NCBI GenBank assembly: GCA_947488155.1
Contig: CANKYK010000002.1
Span: forward strand, 254,001 to 318,000
Length of the DNA stretch: 64,000 nt
Origin: an uncultured Erythrobacter sp.
Lineage (GTDB): Bacteria > Pseudomonadota > Alphaproteobacteria > Sphingomonadales > Sphingomonadaceae
Reading direction: 5' to 3'
The notes under the pieces were generated by a model. It had not been told where the DNA came from. It was given only the letters and a program-made list of their open reading frames with translations, and did no database searches. Each line of letters opens with the position of its first letter. Within the stretch, counting starts at the first letter, position 1. A program made the position numbers and the translations under genes. Positions 44,558 to 53,176 of the stretch are shown in pieces.

Positions 44558-45430
44558 ATGACCGAATACACCCAGATACTCGTCGACAAGGCCGATGGCA
44601 TTGCGACCATTACGCTCAATCGTCCGGAAAAGATGAACGCATACACCCGCACGATGGGGACGGAGATCATTGCGGCGATGGATGATATCGACGCGGATGA
44701 CGCGGTGCGCGCGGTGATCTTTACCGGCAGCGGAGAGAAGGCGTTTTGTGCAGGCGCGGACCTGACGCCGGAAGGCGGGGGGCACGTGTTCTCTGACCCC
44801 GAAGAGGTGGACGATCTGTCCGATCCTAAGGTTCGCGATGGCGGAGGATTGCTGACCCTGAGGCTCTATGAGAGCACAAAGCCACTGATCTCTGCCTGCA
44901 ATGGCGTGGCAGTGGGTGTGGGTGCGACCATGCAGCTAGCGATGGATATTCGGCTCGCGAGCGATACTGCGCGCTATGGGTTCGTCTTTGCCCGGCGCGG
45001 GATTGTGCCAGAGGCGGCCTCAAGCTGGTTCTTGCCCAGAATCGTCGGGATCAGCCAGGCGCTTGAATGGTGCTATTCTGGCCGGGTGTTCGGCGCAGAG
45101 GAAGCGAAATCGGGCCGGCTGGTGCGCTCTGTTCATGTGCCGTCCGATTTGCAGCATGCGGCCCGAGAGCTCGCAAACGAGATCGCCGAAAATACCTCTG
45201 CTGTGTCGGTCGCTATGACCCGGGCGATGATGTACCGGCTCGCCAGCGCAGACCATCCGATGGAGGCGCATAAGATCGACAGCCGCGCGATCTACCGCCT
45301 CTCGCGCGGTAAGGACGCGAAAGAGGGGATCGCCAGCTTCCTTGAAAAGCGCAAAGCCATCTATCCCGGTAAAGTCACCGAAGACATGCCAGATTTCTAT
45401 CCCTGGTGGGACGAGGCGACCTACGAATAG
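44558..45430 (+). CDS. Enoyl-CoA hydratase/isomerase family protein (crotonase)
   Basis: 290 residues from the ATG at 44558 (GGAGAG eight bases upstream); the frame is open 69 bp further. The crotonase fold: ADGIATITLNRPEKMNAYTRTM, oxyanion-hole strands GEKAFCAGADL and NGVAVGVGATMQLAMDIRLAS, and the family helix ARYGFVFARRGIVPEAASSWFLPRIVG. The Glu in IVPEAASS lies at the position of a catalytic Glu of hydratases. The tail ends FYPWWDEATYE, common in long-tailed sphingomonad members. It acts on enoyl-CoA in the cytoplasm together with the thiolase and SDR genes upstream. Confidence 0.9.
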   Translation: MTEYTQILVDKADGIATITLNRPEKMNAYTRTMGTEIIAAMDDIDADDAVRAVIFTGSGEKAFCAGADLTPEGGGHVFSDPEEVDDLSDPKVRDGGGLLTLRLYESTKPLISACNGVAVGVGATMQLAMDIRLASDTARYGFVFARRGIVPEAASSWFLPRIVGISQALEWCYSGRVFGAEEAKSGRLVRSVHVPSDLQHAARELANEIAENTSAVSVAMTRAMMYRLASADHPMEAHKIDSRAIYRLSRGKDAKEGIASFLEKRKAIYPGKVTEDMPDFYPWWDEATYE

Positions 45431-45525
45431 CGTTTGCTGAACGGCCAAGCTTGCATTCGCGGCTGGTTTCATGGGAAACCAATGCCGTGAGTAATAAGGT
45501 TGCAGCGAACAAACGGAGCGCAGAG

Positions 45526-46056
45526 GTGAGCCAAGCAGGGGGCGAACATAGGAGAGCGGGCACGATTCAAACCGGCGCTCTCTCGACAATGCCGGGACAA
45601 CTCGCGGACTTTCTCCCCTACCAGCTGTCAATTGCGTCCAATGCTGTCAGCAGCTTGATCGCTGAGCGCTATCGCAAACGCTTTGGCCTGAAGATTCTGG
45701 AATGGCGGGTGATGGCAGTGCTTGGCGATGCCAAGGATGGCACAGGGCGGCTCACACAAAGAGCCCTGACCGAGGCGACCTTGATGGATAAGGTCGCGGT
45801 TAATCGGGCCTGCAAAGTGCTTGAGGAACGCGGGCTTATCGCCCGGGCTCCCAATGCGCGCGATGGACGTTCGCACCTGCTGGAGCTGACCGAAGATGGG
45901 CGGGCCATTCACCGCGAAGTGATGCCGCTGGCGCAGGCGACCGAGAGCGAACTCTTTGCCGATTTCACAATTGATGAGCAGATGAAGTTTCGCGAGCTGC
46001 TGCATCGTATGCGCGAGCGCGCCGGATTGCTGGGCGAGGGCGCTGAAGCGGTCTGA
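45526..46056 (+). CDS. MarR-family transcriptional regulator
   Basis: 176 residues using the GTG at 45526 with GGAG seven bases upstream; GTG 45487 and ATG 45589 are alternatives. The winged helix-turn-helix runs about 55-125 (LKILEWRVMAVLGD, LTQRALTEATLMDKVAVNRACKVLEERGLIARAPNARDGRSHLLELTEDG), with the MarR wing RDGRSHLLELT. Flanking helices give dimerisation. It lies 95 bp after the crotonase gene, which suggests local control of the acyl-CoA genes, perhaps by an acyl-CoA ligand. It ends at a terminator shared with tadC. Confidence 0.88.
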   Translation: MSQAGGEHRRAGTIQTGALSTMPGQLADFLPYQLSIASNAVSSLIAERYRKRFGLKILEWRVMAVLGDAKDGTGRLTQRALTEATLMDKVAVNRACKVLEERGLIARAPNARDGRSHLLELTEDGRAIHREVMPLAQATESELFADFTIDEQMKFRELLHRMRERAGLLGEGAEAV

Positions 46057-46094
46057 CGCGGACCCCAACCTCCCAATACAATTCGACCCCAAAC

Positions 46095-46124
46095 AAAAAA
46101 GGCCCGGCTGTGTAGCCGGGCCTT
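46095..46124. terminator. Bidirectional terminator between marR gene and tadC
   Basis: AAGGCCCGGCT (46099-46109) pairs with AGCCGGGCCTT (46114-46124), loop GTGT. It has A residues on the left and TT plus TC on the right, so it can stop both converging transcripts. Confidence 0.82.
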
Positions 46125-46184
46125 TCGTCTGTGCGCCGTTTGAGCTTGCTCCATGCCAAGCGGCGCGTTGAGTGATGTCGGATT

Positions 46185-47183
46185 TTATTCCTTAATCAGT
46201 GCATCCGAGATCGAGCAAGCTGCTGGACCAAGGATAACGATGAACAGCACCGGTAGAATGAACAAGATCAACGGTACGGTCATAATCGCTGGCAGACGGG
46301 CGGCCTTTTCCTCGGCGCGCATCATCCGCTCGTTACGGAACTCTGCTGACAGGACCCGCAGCGCGGATGCCAGCGGTGTACCATAACGCTCGGTCTGAAC
46401 CATGGTTGTCACCACGCCTTTGACAGCGTCAAGATTGACCCGATAAGCCAGATTGTCGAACGCTTGTTTCCGCTCGTTCAGGAAGGACAGCTCAATCGCG
46501 GTGAGGGCAAATTCATCGCCCAGTTCCGGATAGGCGCGGCCCAGTTCCTTGGCGACGCGGTTAAACGCGGCATCGACCGTAAGACCGGCTTCTGCGCAAA
46601 TGACGAGCAGATCGAGCGCGTCTGGTAGGCCTCGCTGGATTTCCAGCGTCCGTTTGCTTGCCTTGTTGGACAAGAACAATTCTGGAGCTTTGTAGGCACC
46701 AAAGACTGCCACGGTGAGCGCACCTGCACGCTTGAACGCACCCCAGTCTGGGAAGAAATCGAGTAAGTATATTACGGTCGCTGCGATTGCCCCTATCACG
46801 ATAGGCAAGATCGCTCGCAGCATGATGACGTAAACCGCGAGTTCTTTGTTGCGGTATCCTGCGTAAGCCAGCTTCTGCTGAATGTCTTCAAGCTGACTAT
46901 CCTGCAGGATCTTCATACTGTCGAGGCGCTCTTTGACCTTGTCAGTGCCTTCGGTCTTACGAACCAGGCTGGCGCGTTTTTTGGTATTGCCAGTGACAAT
47001 ACCAGCTTTGAGCTCGTCGCGGCGTTCCTCTAGCGCTTTAACACGCTTGGACATCGGATCTTTGATCGTCACGGCGGCATAAATCGCCATGATCACGGCA
47101 AAGGCTGCAAGGCCAGCCAGGATCGTACCGACGACAATAACGTCGAAACCAAGCAAAGTGGGGCCGGGTTGAGGATTAATCAT
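46185..47183 (-). CDS. tadC: Tad pilus inner-membrane protein TadC
   Basis: 332 residues. It is a type II secretion F-domain platform protein. N-terminal (about 15-38) and later hydrophobic segments flank the GspF-like domain (GLPDALDLLVICAEAGLTVDAAFNRVAKELG... and RYGTPLASALRVLSAEFRNERMMRAEEKAARLPAIMTVPLILFILPVLFIVIL). With TadB it anchors the pilus ATPase and moves Flp pilin. It is the last gene of the minus-strand Cpa/Tad run, ending before a terminator. No tadD follows. Confidence 0.93.
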   Translation of the reverse strand: MINPQPGPTLLGFDVIVVGTILAGLAAFAVIMAIYAAVTIKDPMSKRVKALEERRDELKAGIVTGNTKKRASLVRKTEGTDKVKERLDSMKILQDSQLEDIQQKLAYAGYRNKELAVYVIMLRAILPIVIGAIAATVIYLLDFFPDWGAFKRAGALTVAVFGAYKAPELFLSNKASKRTLEIQRGLPDALDLLVICAEAGLTVDAAFNRVAKELGRAYPELGDEFALTAIELSFLNERKQAFDNLAYRVNLDAVKGVVTTMVQTERYGTPLASALRVLSAEFRNERMMRAEEKAARLPAIMTVPLILFILPVLFIVILGPAACSISDALIKE

Positions 47184-47200
47184 AGTATCTCGTCCCTCAC

Positions 47201-48172
47201 TTAGATTTCAAAGCTGACCATTTTGGCCATGATAAACACACCAATCGACATCCAAGTCAGGCCGCCCAGACCGGCAATGATAAGTCGGTCCTCAGTAAAG
47301 AAGCCGCCAAGATAGCCTGGGTTGATCCACCAGATCATCGCAAAGACGATGAAAGGCAGCGAGCCAACGATGTAGGCAGAAGCTTTGGATTCAGAGCTCA
47401 TCGCTTTGATTTTCAGCTTCATTTGCGAGCGTTTGCGCAAAACATCAGCCAGATTTGACAGTGTCTCTGCCAGGTTACCGCCGGTCTCGCGCTGAATGGC
47501 CAAAGTGATGCAGAAGAAGTTGAATTCCGGAATGCCAAGCCGATCAGCGGTTTCCTGGAGCGATTCCTCCATAGTGCGACCGATGCGGATGCGTTCAGTG
47601 ATGCCCTTGAACTCGATGCCCACCGGGCCTTCGACTTCTTGCGCAACAACGCCCAGAGTTTCGGTAACTGGCAAGCCAGAGCGTAGGCCCCGGACGAGCA
47701 ACTCAATGCCGTCAGGAAATTTTGCGTTGAACATTGCAGTGCGCTTTTTGATCATGAAATTCACGACCAAATGCGGAATGCCAGCACCGAACAATAGGCC
47801 TACACCAAGCGAGAGCAAAAGTGCGCCAGACTTGATGTAAACCAACACTGCAAACACCAAGGCAAGGCCAAGGGTCGCATAGAGATATTGCGACAATGTC
47901 CAAGGCTTACCGGTGCGATCGAGTCGAATAGCCAGTGCTTCGGTGCGTGAGCTTGCGCCAGCGACCTTTTGAGCCTTTGGCTTGCGAGCCGCGATCGCTT
48001 TTTTCAGTTGCGCATCAACTTTGGCGTCGGTGCTTTGCGAATGGCGATACCTCAGGGCCTCGAGGCGTCGTTTCTGAGCCTTGCCCGAGTTTGAGCCAGT
48101 CGCGAGGACGTAGCCGCCAACGAGGACTGCAAAAATCACCGTAGTGATGAGCAGGATTTGCAAGATATCCAT
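47201..48172 (-). CDS. tadB: Tad pilus inner-membrane protein TadB
   Basis: 323 residues. An N-terminal membrane helix (LLITTVIFAVLVGGYVLAT), a basic cytoplasmic linker (about 35-85), and the GspF domain (FPDGIELLVRGLRSGLPVTETLGVVAQEVEGPVG, FFCITLAIQRETGGNLAETLSNLADVLRKR) lead to C-terminal helices. It forms the inner-membrane platform with TadC. GGGAAGGGAAAGC precedes the ATG. The upstream neighbour is cpaE, 101 bp away, where cpaF would normally stand. Confidence 0.93.
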   Translation of the reverse strand: MDILQILLITTVIFAVLVGGYVLATGSNSGKAQKRRLEALRYRHSQSTDAKVDAQLKKAIAARKPKAQKVAGASSRTEALAIRLDRTGKPWTLSQYLYATLGLALVFAVLVYIKSGALLLSLGVGLLFGAGIPHLVVNFMIKKRTAMFNAKFPDGIELLVRGLRSGLPVTETLGVVAQEVEGPVGIEFKGITERIRIGRTMEESLQETADRLGIPEFNFFCITLAIQRETGGNLAETLSNLADVLRKRSQMKLKIKAMSSESKASAYIVGSLPFIVFAMIWWINPGYLGGFFTEDRLIIAGLGGLTWMSIGVFIMAKMVSFEI

Positions 48173-48273
48173 GCTTTCCCTTCCCGCCTTTCCTTGTTTA
48201 GGCGTGACCGATCAGCAAGCGAGGAGAGGAGCGCCGCGCCGATAATTGCCGCGAGCCGCCCCTCTAATGCTTG
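48173..48273 (-). other. 101-bp gap where cpaF is expected
   Basis: The CpaF/TadA ATPase gene normally lies between cpaE and tadB. Here only 101 bp remain, with an imperfect hairpin (GAGGGGCGGC... against ...GCGCTCCTC). No ATPase fragment (Walker motifs) is seen. Confidence 0.6.
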
Positions 48274-49554
48274 TTATTCAGCCGGTTCGGCCTCTGACTT
48301 GTCTTTCTTCGACAACAGCGACTTCAGATCAAACCCGCCCAAAAGCGACTTCTTCTCTTCTGTCAATGCTTCCAAATCGTCTTCGTCGGCGCCCATAATC
48401 CGCTCACCAATCTGCTTGATAACAGCCGTGGATTTGCTTGAGCGATTGGCATCAACGAACACTTGGCCAAGCTTCGCCGCATTGGACGCGGCTTTGATGT
48501 CGTATGGAATTACGAAATCAATCTTGCGCTCAATTGATGCTTCAAAGTCAGCTTTGCTGATCTCAGCGGTGGCGTTTTGAACCTTGTTGGCAACGACCAT
48601 CGGATGGGCGTGCGCAGCATTGGTTTTCAGCCAAGACAGAACGCGAATTGTGTCACGTGCAGATGCCAGGGTCAGCTCGCAGGTAACCAGAACGAGGTTA
48701 ACCTCGCCCAGCAGATGCGGGAAGTTGATCAGCATATTGCGCGGTAAATCGATCACAGTCATTTCAAACGCTTGGCGGAATTCTTCCTCCAATTGTAAGA
48801 ATGCCGCGCCATCAGTCATCAATGGCTGATTGATCGGTGCCTCAGCAGAGAGGATCGACAAGTTATCGTTGGCGCGGATCATGGCGCGCTCAATGAAGAG
48901 CCCATCAATCCGGCTTGGATTGTCAATCGCATCGGTCAGGCCGCGACCTGGCTCCAGATCCAGCGCAAGTGCGCCGGTGCCGAAATGCACGTCAAGATCA
49001 AGCAGTGCGGTTGGCGCATTGTGTTCATCACTGAACAGCCATGCCAGCGAAGTTGCCAGCGTTGACGCGCCAACGCCGCCGCGCGTTCCAACCACTGCGG
49101 TCGAAATATGGCGCTGCACTTGCTCCGCTTCGCCGGCTTTTGGCGAGGTGAAGACGTTGAGAGCCTGATTCAGCGAATCGTGGATCTGTTGAGCAGACAA
49201 CGGCTTCAGCAGATAATCGTGAATGCCGCTGGCAAGCAGGTCACGGTACAGACGTACGTCATTGACCTGGCCAATAGCGATCACGACAGTGCCGGGTTCG
49301 CAGACCTCAGCCAGTGCGTTGATATCATTCAGCGGGTCGCCGCTTTCAGACAAATCAACGAGCAGGATGGCAGGGCTGGCGCTGACTGACAGCGATTGGA
49401 TCGCATTGCGCAGTCCACCTTTGTTGCACTTCTCTGGCTGCCAGCCCATTTCGATGACCACTGGACGAAGGACGTCGAGTGCGTTGTCATCGCAGATATA
49501 GGCCGCAAATGGATCACGATTGCCGGGTAGTCCGGAATTCCAAGGCGCGTTCAT
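48274..49554 (-). CDS. cpaE: Tad pilus localisation protein CpaE/TadZ
   Basis: 426 residues. The N-terminal receiver-like domain (about 17-134) has D67 in LLVDLSE and K117 in YLLKPLS. The ParA/MinD-like ATPase domain follows with an atypical P-loop GTRGGVGAST (157-165) lacking the usual GKS/T Lys, as is typical for TadZ. LLDLDVHFGTGALALDLEPGRGLTDAI and VIDLPRNM are Walker-B-like. It places the pilus machine at a pole. The C-terminal Glu/Lys-rich tail (KKSLLGGFDLKSLLSKKDK) is lineage-specific. Confidence 0.92.
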   Translation of the reverse strand: MNAPWNSGLPGNRDPFAAYICDDNALDVLRPVVIEMGWQPEKCNKGGLRNAIQSLSVSASPAILLVDLSESGDPLNDINALAEVCEPGTVVIAIGQVNDVRLYRDLLASGIHDYLLKPLSAQQIHDSLNQALNVFTSPKAGEAEQVQRHISTAVVGTRGGVGASTLATSLAWLFSDEHNAPTALLDLDVHFGTGALALDLEPGRGLTDAIDNPSRIDGLFIERAMIRANDNLSILSAEAPINQPLMTDGAAFLQLEEEFRQAFEMTVIDLPRNMLINFPHLLGEVNLVLVTCELTLASARDTIRVLSWLKTNAAHAHPMVVANKVQNATAEISKADFEASIERKIDFVIPYDIKAASNAAKLGQVFVDANRSSKSTAVIKQIGERIMGADEDDLEALTEEKKSLLGGFDLKSLLSKKDKSEAEPAE

Positions 49555-49557
49555 GGA

Positions 49558-50217
49558 TCAATTCCCTCCCGTTGAAGCTGCTGGCAGACCGCCCGCACCA
49601 GACGGTGCAGTGTTGCGGAACTGGTCGATGGCTTTGTTGCTTGTGGCGATGACGGTTTCGCCAGTGCCTTTGTTGCCTTCGAGTAGGTCCTCTGGGTCAG
49701 CGATCATGGCAGCAAGATTGCTGTTGACTGCGCAGCCGTAATTTGGGCTGGTAGCGTTGTTGTAATTCATATCCGATGTGGCTGACCAATCGGGGCAACC
49801 TGGAACCGCTGCACTTGAACGGGTCACAACGATGCGGGCCTGGCCCGGGTTTAGGAAACCAGCCGTCGTTGGCGCTGTCTCGCTGATCAGCAGACCGTAC
49901 CGCCCTGCTAAATCGCTCACGGCGGTCTTTAGCGCAGGGTTGTTGGTTGGATCATCGATCGAAATGCGATCACCATAGGCCAGTTCCATAGTCTCGAACC
50001 AACCGTTGACACGTTGTTGTTCCGAGATTGGCAAACCCGAACGGTTGGTTTGCACATCAAGTGTGAAATTTGTTCGCTCGATCACCGGCTGCTTGGTGCT
50101 GTAGAGGCTCCGATCAGTCGGCATACCGCCGCATCCAGCGAGCACCGTTCCAAGCGAGAGGGCAATGGCAATAGCGGGCAGCTTGGCCAGCTTACTGTGA
50201 GTTGCTTTGGGCATCAT
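49558..50217 (-). CDS. cpaD: Tad pilus lipoprotein CpaD
   Basis: 219 residues from the first ATG of the pair at 50217, with AGAAAGG upstream. A lipobox LAGC puts the acylated Cys at residue 29. The mature part has the CpaD signature GCPDWSATSDMNYNNATSPNYGCAVNSNLAAMIADPEDLL (two Cys residues). It anchors in the outer membrane and supports the CpaC secretin. It is 3 bp from cpaE. Confidence 0.92.
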   Translation of the reverse strand: MMPKATHSKLAKLPAIAIALSLGTVLAGCGGMPTDRSLYSTKQPVIERTNFTLDVQTNRSGLPISEQQRVNGWFETMELAYGDRISIDDPTNNPALKTAVSDLAGRYGLLISETAPTTAGFLNPGQARIVVTRSSAAVPGCPDWSATSDMNYNNATSPNYGCAVNSNLAAMIADPEDLLEGNKGTGETVIATSNKAIDQFRNTAPSGAGGLPAASTGGN

Positions 50218-50237
50218 TCTTACCTTTCTCACTTCGA

Positions 50238-51902
50238 TTAGAGGCTAAAGCCGGGAGCCGCGGCGTCAGCCTGACGGTCTTTTTTCCGGTCTTTTTTCTT
50301 GGCGCGGCGTTCGTCTTCGCGGCTAGAGCCGGGGACAATTGCAGCAGGATCAGCAGAACTTACCGATGGTTCCGGTGCATTCTCGTCGCCAGCAGCGGTT
50401 GGTCCAGGACGAACCGCACCGCTTTCGCTGGCGCTGTCTTGGTAACCGATCAGCTGCTGGATTTCGTTCGCCGCACGGAAACCGTCCGTTGGCAGCTTGA
50501 TCTCATTCGCATTGACCGGTTTCACCAGATAAGGCGTGACAATGATCACCAGTTCAGTTTCGCCCTTACGATAAGCGCGCGACCGGAACAGGTTGCCGAG
50601 AATTGGAATGTCACCAACGCCTGGTGCTTTGTCGATCGAGTTCTGCGAGTTGTTGCTCATCAGACCTGCGATCATGAAGCTTTGGCCAGAGCCAAGCTCG
50701 ACAGTCGTTTCCGTCCGGCGGATTGTAAGAGCCGGAACCTGGAAGCCGTTGAGCGTGACCGCACCTTGCGTAGAAAGCTCGGAAATCTCTGGGCGAACCC
50801 GCAGCGAAATTCGACCATTGGCGAGAACCGTTGGAGTGTAGGCAAGGCTAACGCCGAAATCGCGATACTCAATTGAGACCGAACCGAGGCCCTCGCTGAC
50901 TGGGATCGGGAATTCACCGCCAGCCAAGAAGCTAGCCGTTTCACCCGAAAGCGCAGTGAGGTTTGGTTCGGACAAGGTCGTGATCAGGCCGATCTGCTCA
51001 GCAACATCGAGTGCAGCTGTGACGTCCAGACCGAAAAGCTGGCCCAGCGCACCAAAGGTGGTGCCGCCGGCACTGTTAACAGCGGTGCCTGCAATGTCAG
51101 GAAGTGTTTCAAACAAGATGGCGCCTGTCACAGGATCGACAGCAACCGTGCCATCCGGGCGTAGGAGCGGTATCCGGCCGCCAATGAGAGCGGGCTGAGC
51201 TACGCCGTTACCAGCGGCCAATGGGCCCGCGAAGTTAACTTCGCCGTTGGTAAAGTTGCGGCCATTTCCTATGGCGCCGCGGAAACCGCCAGTTGAGGCG
51301 TCAAAGGTGGCCAAATTGCCGCCAATGTCGCGAGTGAGCGAGCGACTGACCTCTGCAAATGTCACCTTGAGATTGACCTGCAGCGGTGTCGCTGTCTTCA
51401 ATCGGCTGATTACGTTTGCGCCTTCGCCAACAAAGGCTTGGACAAGGCGCTCTGCTTCAGCTGCGTCTTCCGGTGCTTTCACGGTACCGGTCAACAGAAC
51501 TGTGTTGGTGCCCATGGTCGCAACGCCAATTTTGGCTTGCGGCATCGCCAGAGCCAGCATCTGATCGATGCTGCCAATGTTCGATCCAACGCGAATGTTG
51601 GCGGACCAGATCACATTGCCGGACGCATTGCTGGCATAGATCGTTGTTTCACCTCCTGAGCGGCCAAAAACATACAGCTGACGCTGCGATTTGACTTGCA
51701 CATCGGCGATTGCCTCGTTGGCAATGAAGACATCCGTCATCGCGCCAGGCACGGTGACCAATTGGCCGCTGCCGATTGACAGGACAACGTCCTGATCCGG
51801 GCTGTTCACTTGCTGAGCGGTGGCAATGTTTGCCGGAGCCGCAACAAGCGGAAGTGCGGCAATGCTGGCCAGCAGCATTTTTGCAGTAGACAGGCGTTTC
51901 AT
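50238..51902 (-). CDS. cpaC: Tad pilus secretin CpaC (RcpA)
   Basis: 554 residues from the ATG at 51902. That start gives a standard signal peptide (MKRLSTAKMLLASIAALPLVAAPANIATA) and has the leader AAGGGGCTATAAA, which also precedes cpaB. An alternative ATG lies at 51971. The N-terminal BON/N0-like domain (VLSIGSGQLVTVPGAMTDVFIANEAIADVQV) is followed by the secretin domain (about 180-480: VNLKVTFAEVSRSLTRDIGGNL, SLAYTPTVLANGRISLRVRPEIS, ELVIIVTPYLVKPV). It forms the outer-membrane pore for the Flp pilus. Confidence 0.93.
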   Translation of the reverse strand: MKRLSTAKMLLASIAALPLVAAPANIATAQQVNSPDQDVVLSIGSGQLVTVPGAMTDVFIANEAIADVQVKSQRQLYVFGRSGGETTIYASNASGNVIWSANIRVGSNIGSIDQMLALAMPQAKIGVATMGTNTVLLTGTVKAPEDAAEAERLVQAFVGEGANVISRLKTATPLQVNLKVTFAEVSRSLTRDIGGNLATFDASTGGFRGAIGNGRNFTNGEVNFAGPLAAGNGVAQPALIGGRIPLLRPDGTVAVDPVTGAILFETLPDIAGTAVNSAGGTTFGALGQLFGLDVTAALDVAEQIGLITTLSEPNLTALSGETASFLAGGEFPIPVSEGLGSVSIEYRDFGVSLAYTPTVLANGRISLRVRPEISELSTQGAVTLNGFQVPALTIRRTETTVELGSGQSFMIAGLMSNNSQNSIDKAPGVGDIPILGNLFRSRAYRKGETELVIIVTPYLVKPVNANEIKLPTDGFRAANEIQQLIGYQDSASESGAVRPGPTAAGDENAPEPSVSSADPAAIVPGSSREDERRAKKKDRKKDRQADAAAPGFSL

Positions 51903-51982
51903 TTTATAGCCCCTTGATGGTTTCCGTGTTGCCGTCTTGACGGCAACCAAACTTTTGATCTGGTTTGTCATGTTCTGTTCCC

Positions 51983-53089
51983 TCAGCGGATCAGCAATGC
52001 GCCTGCAGCAGGTGCAGTCTGACCGGCGTCACGCACATTTTGCGCTTGGCCTTGACGGAAGGAAGTGGTTGCACCGCGAACGCCGCCAACTGGAACTTCG
52101 CTGGTTTGCTTGCCGCGAGTGACACGTACGGATGGACCGCGGTTTACAGGTGCACCGTTGATCTTCGCAGATACGCCTGGTGCGGCAGGAGTTACCCGCG
52201 GCTTCCCAGAATTCTGAGCAGGCACTGTCTTGCGTTGGAAGCGTGATACATCGCCGCCGGTCGAAAACGTGGTTCCCTTGTCGTTTGGACGGCTCATCGC
52301 TGAACGCAGGAGCTTTTCTTCTTCCTCAGGCGTCGCGCCTTCTGGAATTTTCACATCGCCAGAGGCAATTGCGCGCTCAAGTTCAGTTTGATTATCTGCA
52401 ATCGAACGCAGAACCAGGCTCAGCGTGCCGAGGGTCTGTGCAACAGCAACCTTCTCTGCGATCTTCGGTGTCACTTCGATGGTGACAGTACGGAACGCGC
52501 GAACGATGGTCTTGCTACCGTCTTCGGTTGTTGTTGTTTCGGTTGATTGGTCAGTTGCGAGCACGCGCAGATTACGCAGTACAGTTTCCGCTGCCTTGAG
52601 CTCAGAGCCTTCACCTTTGACCGTTTGGGTCAGAACCAGGTCAACACGGTCGCCTGGGAAAACGAAGCCTGCAACACCGGTCTTGGCTGACACTGGCACT
52701 GTAACAGCGCGCATGCCTGGGCCAAGCGCCGCAGCGAGGAAGCCGCGATCGCCAGGGCTGACAAGCGAGCCTTGAGTCACAGGTTCGCCAGCGGTGACTG
52801 GGTGACGTACCACAGTGCCAAGCAATTGCGTGATGTCTGATTCGCCATCAATAAAGTAGGCATCCTGCACCAGCTCTTCCGGCCATTGCTGATAGCTCAG
52901 CGCATCGGCGGTGATGATAGTGCCGGTTGGAAGCGCGCGCTGCGCAACCAAGACCTTTGGACCGACTGGCACAGCAGCAGCCTCAACTTCCGGGGCGGCG
53001 GCCCCTGCGAACATGCTGCGTGCAGCAAAGGCAGTGCCGACCGCGATGATCAGCGCTCCGATGAGCAAAACAAGCTTCTTCCTGTCCAT
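51983..53089 (-). CDS. cpaB: Tad pilus assembly protein CpaB (RcpC)
   Basis: 368 residues from the ATG at 53089, with CAAGGGGGCTATAAAGCC just before it; an upstream GTG is less likely. One N-terminal membrane helix (MDRKKLVLLIGALIIAVGTAFAAR) is followed by a SAF domain (about 45-120: VLVAQRALPTGTIITADALSYQQWPEELV, GEPVTQGSLVSPGD). The CpaB homology region ends in a long unordered Pro/Gly-rich tail. It links inner and outer parts of the machine. Confidence 0.92.
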   Translation of the reverse strand: MDRKKLVLLIGALIIAVGTAFAARSMFAGAAAPEVEAAAVPVGPKVLVAQRALPTGTIITADALSYQQWPEELVQDAYFIDGESDITQLLGTVVRHPVTAGEPVTQGSLVSPGDRGFLAAALGPGMRAVTVPVSAKTGVAGFVFPGDRVDLVLTQTVKGEGSELKAAETVLRNLRVLATDQSTETTTTEDGSKTIVRAFRTVTIEVTPKIAEKVAVAQTLGTLSLVLRSIADNQTELERAIASGDVKIPEGATPEEEEKLLRSAMSRPNDKGTTFSTGGDVSRFQRKTVPAQNSGKPRVTPAAPGVSAKINGAPVNRGPSVRVTRGKQTSEVPVGGVRGATTSFRQGQAQNVRDAGQTAPAAGALLIR

Positions 53090-53176
53090 GGCTTTATAGC
53101 CCCCTTGTAATGGCCCAGATGAATTCACGGGCGGGTAGATTTGCGCCTTCTAAGCGCGGATTGGTTAAAATCGGGT

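Noticed and set aside
48274..49554. Possible pseudogene call for cpaE because its P-loop lacks GKS/T.
   Set aside because: An atypical P-loop is normal in CpaE/TadZ; the frame is full length and otherwise conserved.
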